Assembly (NCBI RefSeq): GCF_037975245.1
Contig: NC_092574.1
Span: 16,097,213-16,161,212 of the forward strand
DNA: 64,000 bases
DNA from: Apostichopus japonicus
Taxonomy: Eukaryota; Echinodermata; Holothuroidea; Aspidochirotida; Stichopodidae
Reading direction: 5' to 3'
The position numbers and the translations under genes are program-made. Each line of letters starts with the position of its first letter. Positions within the stretch are counted from its first letter, which is position 1. Shown here piece by piece: positions 25,895 to 35,605 of the stretch. The notes below the pieces were generated by a model. That model made no database searches. It saw only the letters and a program-made list of their open reading frames with translations, and was not told the DNA's origin.

Positions 25895-26200
25895 GGATCA
25901 CCAACCGGAGAAATTGACAGACAAAATTGTAGCCGATAAACATCTTGTACTTGCCTGGCGCAATAAGAAGGGTACACTTACAGTACTCGTAGTTTGAATA
26001 CAATAAAGAACTTAATAAAGGAGGATGTGGGAGCTGACACCGTGGTGAAGGAGCAGTTTAAGAAGACAGAGCGAAAATATGGAAGCAGTTGAAATGGCAA
26101 ATCAGGTAGTAATCGAAAGGATATGCAAGGGAAAGGGAGTTAGAGGTTAGCCAGATGGTTTTGGTGTTACTACCTAGTGGCAAGGACCATATAAGTTATT
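25895..26200 (+). pseudogene. Second gag/integrase composite fragment
   Basis: A BEL-type gag start (MMDHQPEKLTDKIVADK, then LAWRNKKGTLT, broken by a frameshift) is followed at about 26124 by a stretch nearly identical to 24955-25070, reading REREL-EVSQ-MVLVLLPSGKDH. It therefore repeats the integrase segment of the neighbouring gypsy remnant, but behind a different gag. It is too short and broken to be functional. Confidence 0.6.
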
Positions 26201-26394
26201 CGTTCTAGTGTTTAAAACAGTTTGGATTCATTATTTCCAGTGTTTTAGTTGAGTGCATTTTCCGAATTTCAACTTTTCTGACCTATAGGTCATGTTGTAG
26301 TAGCCTATACTATAGCCTATCACTTGCATTTACGTGGTTCAGTACGTTAGTCGTTTACCTGCAAGAGAAGAAGTGTAAATATGTTGGAAGCTTG

Positions 26395-26515
26395 CAGGGG
26401 ACCGAAGAAGATATTAACCGAAGAATTGGTATAGCCAACGGTGCTTTCAACACACTGTCAAGTATTTTCAAAAGCAAATACATAAGTCAAAACATTAAGC
26501 TTAGGATTTTGGGGT
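26395..26515 (+). mobile_element. LINE reverse transcriptase fragment, left part
   Basis: One frame reads EDINRRIGIANGAFNTLSSI and then FKSKYISQNIKLRIL. This is the thumb region found in many LINEs, where it is normally followed by a line ending in YGAE. It stops abruptly at about 26512. The next expected piece (RRLLRNFLNIRW) is found at 28814, beyond the Crypton-like element, in the same orientation. Confidence 0.65.
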
Positions 26516-26710
26516 AATGTTGCCATGAGTATATGCAAATATGTTTATGGGCAAAGAAATGTTCCAAATTGCAAAAGAATACTGTACAGTATATATAGCC
26601 TACTTGCAATTAGTTACAGCAGTAGTACTGTATATGTTTTCACACACACCGAGTCTCAATACACACTGTACGTACTTCTTAAATCATCCAGCTAAATACT
26701 TCCGAGTAAC

Positions 26711-28250
26711 ATGAATGACTTAGGGATTAATTTTGTGCTAGAGTCACTAGATGAAGTTAGTCCTACTCCTAGTCCTTCAAACAGGTTCAAGGAATTGAGC
26801 AGTCAAGACATTGATAAAATTGCTGAAGGGAAGAATGAGAAGGCAACCCTTTACAACACTACGTGGGGAGTAAAACTTTTCAAAGGTCAGTATAATTTGT
26901 TTGTCTTCTTCAATATCTTTAGCCTTCTCAAACAAGAACATTTACATGCATTTTAAAGACATGAATTAGGGGATAAAACTAAATTCAAAGTTGAAAAGGG
27001 ACCAGTCTCGAATACGATTCGAGACTGGTTATGAATGTAAAACTGTTCAACTCAGTTTACATGGTATTCTCTTTGTTTTTCAGAATGGTGCACAGCAAAG
27101 GGAAAGGAAAGCAACTTTGAGGTACTTCCACCTGAAGAGCTAAACTGCCTCCTCAGAGTATTTTATGCAGAGGTTAGGAACAAGGATGGTAAAATGTACG
27201 CTAAGCAATAGTTTGTAGGATTAAGAGCCGCGATTCATCGCCACCTTACAGGGGAGCCATTCTGTCGTCAGATCAATATCATGAGTGACAGAGAGTTCCA
27301 AGGTGCTAACGATGTCTTCAGAGGGGTACTTAAACAAATGAAGAAGGCGGGACTTGACAGAAGCCAACATAAATCTCCGATAGCAGCCGCTGATCTGAAG
27401 AAAATGACAACTGCTTTATTGTGGAAACACCACAAGGTCTCCTAAGATTGACGTGGTTTAAACCTTTAAACCCAAGTTTTGCAAAGATGACGAGGATAGG
27501 GAATTTGTACCCTAGCTTTTAATGAAGCCACAAAAAAACCACCCTAGGGACTTAAGGAAGGACAACGAAACAGAGAAGAGAATGTATGCAACAGGGGAGG
27601 ATAATTGTCCAGTAAAAATTTTGAAGCTTTATTTGAGCAAGCTCAATCCTAAGTGTGAGCACTTGTTTCAGCGACCAAATTCGTCTTTTACAAAAGGCAA
27701 AGGACAAAAAGGTTGGTAAAATAATGTTCCAGTAGGAAAAAATATGCTTGGGAACATGATGAAAGACATTTCAAAAGCAGCAAACTTAAGCAAACTATAC
27801 ACCAATCACTGCATACGTGCTACAGTGATAACTGAGCTAAGCAACAGCGGGTTTGATTCAAGAACCATATCAACTTCGAGTGGCCACCGCTGCAAAGCAA
27901 GTATCCGCTCTTACTGCACAGACTCCTCAACAGCACAAAAAAGGTCAATGTCAGCAACCTTATCGAGGTGCTTCAACGAAGAACCGAAGCGTAAAGCGTC
28001 CAATGTTGACACTAACAGAAGAAACCTTGTCGCTAAGCCTAACAATAACGTTTGCACTACTACTACTACTAGCAGTAACGACATGACTGACCAGGGACTA
28101 GGCCTAGCGATCTTTCAGACTCGCAATAACACTGCGGTTACTACAAGTACAAACCTGTCGAACAATGGGGCTCGGAACCTCTTCCAAAACTGCTCATTCT
28201 CAGGCCCAGTAAACATTTATTTGAACGGTTCATCTACCGACCAGGGATAG
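26711..28250 (+). pseudogene. Degenerate Crypton-like element with tyrosine recombinase
   Basis: The frame opens with RFKELSSQDIDKIAEGKNEK (26783 on), the N-terminal motif of Crypton-derived proteins. A GT-AG intron (about 26887-27083) joins KLFK to EWCTAKGKE in frame. The core continues as VLPPEELNCLLRVFYAEVRN, has a stop at about 27209, then VGLRAAIHRHLTGEPF. After a deleted and frameshifted middle, the C-terminal catalytic half resumes at 27522: NEATKKPP, GEDNCPVKILKLYLSKLNP, then NHCIRATVITEL, SGHR and RSYC. These carry the Arg, His and Tyr positions of a tyrosine recombinase, so the C-terminal catalytic motif is still legible. Cryptons insert by recombination without a DDE transposase. 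Stops and the missing centre make this copy inactive. Its tail (28086-28250) is Ser/Thr/Asn-rich. Confidence 0.75.
27001..27029. repeat. Perfect 13-bp palindrome with 3-base loop
   Basis: ACCAGTCTCGAAT and its exact reverse complement are separated by ACG, inside the Crypton-like intron. It is preceded by TTAGGGGATAAA at about 26966. The same pair of words occurs in inverted orientation at 28755-28800. Confidence 0.85.
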
Positions 28251-28673
28251 ACGAGTTCTACTCAAAAGAATGTTAGCAACAGGCAACGTTGCTAGCCTAA
28301 CTGTTGTAGCGTTTACGGACTTTCCAGAACACACACAACTCAGCATCTGTTTATTGCGCAATTTGACCTGGTAGGTCGAAAAAACGTTTTAAAATGTTAT
28401 CTTTAGAAATTTGTACATCTGTTCTTATTTAATTTGCATTTCCCTCCATTTTTTAGTGTTTGAATTGATTAAACTACAAATATTTAAGACCAAACGACAC
28501 TGCTTCATTCGTATTTTTTCACTCTTAATGTGTGTCGGAAGAAAATGCTGTTTTACAAGAGGTGACTATTACCTCATTCAGGAAAAAGATAAAGGGAGGC
28601 ATAAGGAGAATTAAATACAGATCAGCAAAAATTAGCGAAAAAATGACGTTTTCTAACATTTGTTCTAACCTCT

Positions 28674-28746
28674 GATGACGTCATCGAGAAGGGTAGCGGA
28701 CCTCGGCTATCGCCTCGGTCTGCTCAGCCTCCTCGATGACGTCATC
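28674..28746. repeat. Long hairpin with self-palindromic TGACGTCA ends
   Basis: GATGACGTCATCGAG (28674-28688) is matched by CTCGATGACGTCATC (28732-28746). Inside, AGCGGACC can pair with GGTCTGCT. Each arm also contains the 12-base palindrome GATGACGTCATC. It lies just left of the inverted TTTATCCCCTAA word and may be part of a MITE. Confidence 0.85.
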
Positions 28747-28813
28747 ATCGGTCTCAAATCAAATTTAAGACTGGTTCCCCTCGTATTTATCCCCTAAATT
28801 GACACTTTTCCAA

Positions 28814-29135
28814 GGAGACTACTACGTAATTTCCTCAACATTAGATGGACCAATAACAATTGGTTATCAAACGATGAGCTCTACAGTGAAACCAACCAAA
28901 CACCTTGGTCATCCATAGTCGCACATAGAAGATTGAGATTTTTCGGTAATGTAGCAAGACTCCAGGAGGACGCTCCAGCATAGGTTGCTGAGAAGCATTG
29001 AGACATACTGCTAAACCAGTAAGAAGGCCTGTGACTACCTTGCTTGGAAAAATAATGTCGCAATTTAAGGACGTTAACATTAACAATTTTGAGGAAGTAA
29101 TAAACCCTCCACAAGATAGTGATACGTGGCAGTGT
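28814..29135 (+). mobile_element. LINE fragment, right part (C-terminal end)
   Basis: One frame reads RRLLRNFLNIRW, then SNDELYSET and AHRRLRFFGNVARLQEDAPA. After a stop and shift it continues GRPVTTWLGKIMSQF and then DSDTWQC. This is the conserved end of LINE ORF2 (helix, GHV-like turn, GRP-TTW block, final W). It continues the fragment at 26395-26515 in the same strand. Short CTA repeats follow at about 29172. Confidence 0.72.
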
Positions 29136-31387
29136 AGATCACTGAGCATGTCTGACAGACGACTCAACTTACTACTACTACTAGTTAGTTTATTCCTTTT
29201 TTATTGATGTTTTGATGGCAGATTAAATTAAATTTAAGAAATGAACACTTCAAGAGAAGTCTTTGTTTCATAATGGGGAGATGTCATTAACATATAAGAT
29301 AAACGTTGGGCTTCTAGGGCTAGGATTAAGTCAACTTGCGCATATTGATTACTCTCGCTAACACAGATGAATGCGCGTTGGTTAATATTGTTGGACTTGG
29401 CATGGCAATAAGGGGATGCACCGTAATTGGAAAGTCATTACCTTAGGGATGCGTGTCGCCATGGGTTTTGTTTTGCATAGGGGGAATCATTAATTACTTG
29501 TCTTAAGGAGGATATATTTTGGTGATATTGCACTTAATATAAATATTATAACAACTACAGGGACTACTGCTATCAAATTTCAGCAAATAATGAAGGAACT
29601 GAAATAGGGAGGACACATTTAAGGGGTTTCAGTTTAATAGTACATATGTGTGAGCAAGTATCACTAACAGTATATACTGGATGGTGAATAATATTACAGG
29701 CTGATCAGTTGCAAGTTCCTTACTGATATTTTTAGAGAGCAGAACCAATATTTACTTTTTTTTATATCTCAAATCGATTTTGATATCCTTTGTTAATAAG
29801 AGCTGTACAGATAACCCTTATTCAAGGACTAGTATGCTTCATGATAATAGCTATAAAACTACTTCATTGCACAATCAACCCTCAAGCCATGCCATTCACC
29901 ATATACAAATTTACCATCAAAGAAGGAGAATACCATTCAGGAAGATAAGTGTGAACTATTGAAGCAATTGACACCATTGCCTGAAGAAGATGAATCCATT
30001 GTGAAACATCACTGCATGAAAATGAGATATCTGTGACAACATAAAGCTGGTACTTTCAGTCCAAACAACTTATCTGGTTCTTTGAATGGCAGCTGTTTTA
30101 TTTAAGATGCCAACAATTCCTTTGGTCTTCCGCTGATTTTCTGGCTTTCTCCATGAACCGTATTGTACTGGACGATTATTTCATGTATGGTGACATGTTG
30201 TCATCTTGATTCCAAATTTGGATTGCTGTGGGTTAAGATATGAAAAATATTGCCACATTTGTTTAACAGAGGAAAGGTAAAGATGTCTTAAAAGTACATT
30301 GCGAATGGAAGATAATAATATTAACAATGGATTCAAACAGCATTATCAAGGTTTGAGAGTATAACACAATACTAGTCTACAAAGGCAATTTTTACCGATT
30401 CAATTCTGTCCTCCAAAGTTAAAATTTTGTATTTAGAGTAGATAAGTTTAATAAAAATAAAATAAAACTGTTAGCAAACTGCTTATCCACTAGAGAGCCT
30501 GTGTAAGAGAATGTGTAAAAGTAAGCTGGCCTGATGTTTCGATCCTAGCAGGATCTTCTTCAGAGGCTAAATGACAAGTATCAGTAACAGAAGGGACAAA
30601 AAGTTTAAAAGAGAAGTTTAGGGGTATTACTTAATAATCTCTACAAAAAATCTATTCATAAATAGAGGTTTAAATGAAATGAATAGTTTGATCTCTATAA
30701 AGGGATCTGGCATTACAGGATTCCTTTTTGAGATCTATATTGTGTTTACAAGCTGCCAATCACAATTTCACTTTGACCTCCACTAAATGCAATACATTTC
30801 ATGTGCCAAGTATGTGATTCATCATATCTACATAGTTGTTAAAATTTTTACCTCCTCTGACCTTAAAACCATGTTTGGCAGGGAGAAACAAAAGAGGTAC
30901 CTTATTCTTTATCCTCACAATGTGGACAAAGGAAAGGTGCAGCCCCACATGTGCCTTCTGTTGTTTCCGAGACATAGCTGTAGGTAGGTTCAGTGACCAC
31001 ATTTGCATTCATCCAAGTCAACAAACCACCTCCATGATCCTCTCGATGCTGACCGGTGAAAATCATTGGCAAACACAACAAATTTCAGCATCACACTAAG
31101 AAGAAGCTTTTCCAATTTCCAAAGTGTTTTTAATGCCCTCTTCATTGATTGATCTTATGTGTTGGCCAGGTTTTCAGACCATACTGCTTGCATTGTCAAG
31201 AGAGTTTCTTTACTGTTCACTCCAAGAAAAATTGCAGTTTCTGATAGTCGTTTCAAAACTTGCGATCTTGAGATGGAACACCCCAGTTTGGAGACATAAC
31301 CTCTTCTTCTCTTTGGGGGAAATTAATGACAGTCATCTGAAAGGGCTAATCAAATTTCCATTTTATTTCCGTGAATTTTTCATTTAG
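29136..31387. other. Non-coding DNA with dispersed repeat fragments
   Basis: No gene is recognised. The word GATCCTGCTAGGATCGAAAC occurs in reverse complement at about 30536-30556, with a shared context (CTGAAGAAGATCC...CATCAGGC) also found at about 50935-50975. A weaker version (CCTGAAGAAGATGAATCC) is at about 29979. These look like members of one repeat family. Confidence 0.45.
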
Positions 31388-31392
31388 GTGAC

Positions 31393-31910
31393 TGTAAATC
31401 AATAAAGATTTCTTTATTCCGTACTCCTGTAATCCAAAGATTATTCAACGCAGATGTAATGAGTCGATTCGTGGTTTATTTTCTGTGATATCTGGTAACT
31501 ATCTGGTAATCTGGTAACTAAACAAATAAAAACGAAACATACGTTTGTAATTAAACAATCAGGAAATCAATTGATGAATAGTCAATTATTGAAGAATAAA
31601 TACATAAATCCAAATCATACAGAATAAATAATCATGTATGCAACAAATATACAACGTTATATCAATAAAAACACAACTTACATAAAATCTTTGGTTTAAC
31701 ACTGGAAAATACTTCTTGCTTCAATACGTTCTTGTTATCGACTGAACTCAAATTACGGTAAATGACCGTAAAGACAGAACCAACGAAAACAACAAATTTC
31801 AAACACATACTCACGCACGCACGCACACTCGCGCGCAGTAGCACTGCAACTTTACATGACGCACACTTCATAACAATACACAAACAACACATCGTGTGAG
31901 CGCGTTTACA
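31393..31910 (-). mobile_element. Solo LTR of the BEL/Pao-like family with 5-bp target duplication
   Basis: On the minus strand the segment begins TGTAAACGC and ends TTTACA, matching the LTR at 21702-22224 along most of its length. The bases GTGAC directly flank both ends (31388-31392 and 31911-31915), a clean 5-base target-site duplication. No internal retroelement sequence adjoins either side. This is the signature of an LTR pair that recombined to leave one LTR. Confidence 0.88.
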
Positions 31911-31915
31911 GTGAC

Positions 31916-32690
31916 CTCTCTGGTACTCTCCGAAACTTGGCTGTTTTTATTTGGACCATTTCTTTTTCTTGACAAATTTGACAGCCCTTCATTATATTTC
32001 GCTTCTCATTTTATTGCAAATGATGTCCTGTATTCAAGAAACAAAATGGAAACACGAACAAAAAAGTGACATATGTTTCTACCTGGCATGTATTTACTGG
32101 TACAGTGGAAAGAAGATGCTACTACTGATAATAAAACTGGACATATTTCAGCTAATTTTCATATTATTGACTAGCCTAGCTCTACAAGTAAAAATTAAGT
32201 TGAAACACAGAATTAAAGGTGCATTGACATTCCATTTAGGCTAGCATTGTGTATAGCCAATAGTTATGCTGTTTGAGTAGGCATATAGGCCTTTGTCAGT
32301 TTGAATTGACTAGGCTTATGTATACTATTTAAAGAATCTCATCTTCAGTAATGTAAACAGGCTATTACCCTATTGCCTATGTCAATTGGAGTGATCGACT
32401 CAACATTGAATTGCCGCCTGCTACTTTAATTACTTAGTATTAACGTTAGGCGAAAGGGATAGTCGAACAAGAAGCACAACGTTAGGCAGAGTCCAATGGT
32501 AGGCAAGGCCTAACGTGCATTCAACCTAACCCGTGAGTTAGAAGTTAGAGCTGTTTAGCTTAAAAAGTAAAAATCAACTAAGCCTACGTTCATCACAATC
32601 CATGCACAATTTCGGCCTCGCTACAAAGAATTCAGCAATCGGATTGCGTAAACGCTAAGATATCATCGACCAGCTTCCAGCAATTTAAGT
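31916..32690. other. Non-coding DNA
   Basis: No gene or repeat is recognised beyond short AT-rich frames. Confidence 0.45.
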
Positions 32691-33003
32691 TTAACTTTAA
32701 AGCCATTAGAACATCAGTTATAAAATTAGTCGACGCGCGAGTACAAATGTAACGCGTGCAAAAGTTAAATGAGCGCGGTACGTGCTTATGCAATTTTAGT
32801 TGGCAACGGTGTACGTCACGATAAGAAATGATCACATGATGCTTATATTGAACTTTGATTGGAAGAAAGTAGGAAGACGCACAGTACTTCTGTTGATGTT
32901 TCTGATGTCGTTTGACAACTTATGCACACAATGCGAAGCGGACGTCGGACCAAGTTAGTCTAAGTCACTTCACCACAAAGTGTTAAGGTCGACGATATTT
33001 CAG
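32691..33003 (+). promoter_or_regulatory. Putative promoter and non-coding first exon of the coiled-coil gene
   Basis: The stretch is richer in CpG than its surroundings (words such as GACGCGCGAG, AACGCGTGC, GAGCGCGG), with a GTACGTCACG element near 32811. It ends in a good donor, ATATTTCAG then GTAAGC, at 33003/33004. The first downstream acceptor with a coding exon is at 35579. The transcription start cannot be set from sequence. Confidence 0.4.
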
Positions 33004-33960
33004 GTAAGCAATATGAGTAAAAACTTAACTAAACCAGAGAAAGAACATAGGGAAATACAATATTAGTGTAAAATTTCAGTTTGATTAAGCCTGTAGGAAC
33101 AAAACGTAGCCGCAAAAATGTGCAGAAGCCTGGGAGAATGTAACTGTGTAGTGACCTATTACAAAAGGTACAGTGCTACCTTAATAACAAATGAAGGTCA
33201 CAAGTTTTCTTATAATGTGATTATTTCCATGGAACAAATGCAAGAATGATTACTTAAACTTTTGTAACAACTTAGTGTTATAATTATTTCTATACACAGG
33301 GCAGGCTATGGTCACTTTGACCTTATTGTATTTAAGTAGGCCATTGTAATTTCTTTGACCAAGTTTTAATACAAATGGTATATTGACTGGTGAATATGAA
33401 GTTGGAATAGTTTAGTTGTTATAGTTGCAACATGATAAGTGCAGAGAAGACTGCAAGTCCTTGATTCTCACATATAAGAGAAAATAAATGCCACTTACCA
33501 GACAAACATGAAATGAGTTTATGCTCTCAACATGTGAGTTCATGAATATGAATAGACCCATGCTCCTCCCCCACCACACCCCCTTATACTAATAAGTTAT
33601 TGTGTAGGAATGATTTCTAGCTGAGAACAGGATATTTGGTTTAAGTAAAGGCATTAATTTCTTTTTTATATTAGTTGGAAGTTTATCTCAGCTTTCTTTT
33701 CACAGTTCTTGTTTTCAAGTAGCATGACAGTATCTAGGTCAAAGCACAACACAATTGACCATTACTCAGATTAGGAGACAGGCATGTATTTTACCATACA
33801 ATGACTCATACCATTATTTGATACCTACCTTCAAGTTCTGAGCTTCCCAGCATTAATTATCTGGTTTTATAAAGTCACGTAATTGATATAAATTTCAAAA
33901 AACTTCTTATTATTAATTATTATAATCATGTATTAGCTTCCATTATATGCATTTTTAAGC

Positions 33961-34070
33961 TAACCAACTGGTCACCAGGCCTTACAAAAGTATGGGGGGG
34001 GGGGGTTTCAGGGGGTAACCAACTGGTCACCAGGCCTGACAAAAGTATGGGGGGGCTTCAGGGGGTCATG
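33961..34070. repeat. Tandem 55-bp duplication with poly(G)
   Basis: TAACCAACTGGTCACCAGGC opens each copy (33961 and 34016), and each ends in TTCAGGGGG. The copies differ mainly in the length of a central G run. GGTCACC within the unit is itself a short palindrome. Confidence 0.9.
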
Positions 34071-34221
34071 AGCTGGGGACCTGGGGTCAATTGGGGCCTA
34101 GGAAAATAAGAGATAAAACAGTAATGTAGGATTTGTTCTTCTCAATTGGTGCAATTAGCTGTCAATTAGCTCCATCATGTAATGTCAGTAATCATTTCCG
34201 CCAAACTCAATCTTTAGACTC

Positions 34222-34985
34222 AATATAGGCTACATATATACAACAAATGTGATGTTGACATGAATAAGTGTTGAAGGTTAGACTAGACATAGGCTACATA
34301 TATACAATGAAAGTGATGTAGACCTGAATAAGTGTTGATGGTTAGACTGGACATATAGGCTACATATATAAAATGAAAGTGATGTAGACCTGAATAAGTG
34401 TTGATGGTTAGACTGGACATATAGGCTACATATATACAACAAAAGTGATGTAGAACTGAATAAGTGTTGATGGTTAGACTGGACATAGGCTACATATATA
34501 GGATAAGTGTTGATATTTAGGCTGGACATATAAACATTAATAAAAGTGTAGTAGGCCTCCAATAAGTCTTTAAATTTAGACTGGACAAACATAATGAGCA
34601 TTGATAATAAAGACTGGACAACATAAATTTACCCAAAATTGATGTAGGCCTGGATCAAGTGTGAACATTTAGACTGAACATACATTATAAGTTATAATAC
34701 TTCTAGACAGATCATATGTATATCAACAAAAAGGGTGTTGTCGGCCAGGAAGAAGTGTTGATATTTTAGACTGGACATACATAATTAGTGTTGACTTTTA
34801 GAGTGGAGAAACATAATAAAGTGTTGATATTTATACACTGGACACATGTACATCAACAAAAATGGTGTTGCACACCTCGAATAAGTGTTGATATGACTGG
34901 AGACCTGACTGGAGACAGGTACATTTACAACAAATGTGTTTGTATGCTTGGAATAAGTGTGTGTTAATATTTGGAAAACAATTCC
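34222..34985. repeat. Minisatellite of about 60-67 bp in intron 1 of the coiled-coil gene
   Basis: Units contain AATAAGTGTTGATGGTTAGA, CTGGACATA, TAGGCTACATATATA and GTGATGTAGACCTG. The first four (to about 34500) are nearly identical. Further units to about 34985 are increasingly diverged and shortened, still showing AAGTGTTGATATTTAGACTGGACA. Confidence 0.85.
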
Positions 34986-35111
34986 CTAGACATTTGAAAA
35001 GTCTGTTCTGGCACCACAATTCAAGGGATTACACATCAAAATGAGTATAATGTCCATTTGTCTACACAATACCCCACTGTATTGTCCCACAGTGTGTTGT
35101 GATGTAAAGTC

Positions 35112-35523
35112 TTAAGGCCCGGTCACACTATACCGATATTTTATCGGAATACTATCCGATTTTCCCAGAGGAATCGAAACAGACAGTTTTTCGTTCGGGT
35201 CTTCTAGCCACAGTGATAAAGGACCTGATTTGCTATCTGTTGAGCCATTCCGATGTGGAATAGCCCTCTCCTAACTTTTGATATTGACTCCGTTTCCTTT
35301 TATCGGTTAGCTATCCGATTTCTCTTCCGATTTTTATCGCTTTTCGATGTGACGTCACTTCAGAATGTAGTCAGTTCTAGAACCCCTCAGATTTGAAGTA
35401 GGTATTCGAATATTCTACTGCATTCATTACATTCACTACCACAAACTTCACTCTTCGGCCTTAAATCGGAAAAATCGGACCGTATTTCGATAAAATATCG
35501 CTGTAGTGTGACCGGGCCTTTAA
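35112..35523. mobile_element. MITE with GGCCCGGTCACACT inverted ends and TTAA flanks
   Basis: The left end reads TTAAGGCCCGGTCACACTA and the right end is its complement, TAGTGTGACCGGGCCTTTAA, with one extra A. The match continues inward as CCGATATTTTATCG against CGATAAAATATCG. There is no transposase frame. TTAA at both ends suggests mobilisation by a piggyBac-type transposase. It lies in intron 1 of the coiled-coil gene, about 60 bases before the start-codon exon. Confidence 0.85.
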
Positions 35524-35579
35524 AGTATAACTTAGGATAACCGAAACCACTATAGAAGGTTTTTTGTTTTCTTTTGCAG

Positions 35580-35605
35580 GAAACTTAGAAAATATCAAGA
35601 CAGCA
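35580..35605 (+). other. 5' UTR part of the start-codon exon of the coiled-coil gene
   Basis: A pyrimidine-rich tract and CAG precede position 35580. The 39-base exon 35580-35618 carries 26 untranslated bases, then ATGGACACCAGAG and a strong GTACGT donor. The downstream reading frame is preserved across the splice. Confidence 0.7.

Noticed and set aside
30799-31099. A Penelope-like element coding region
   Set aside because: Some words looked suggestive, but no catalytic motif of reverse transcriptase or GIY-YIG nuclease could be read in any frame.
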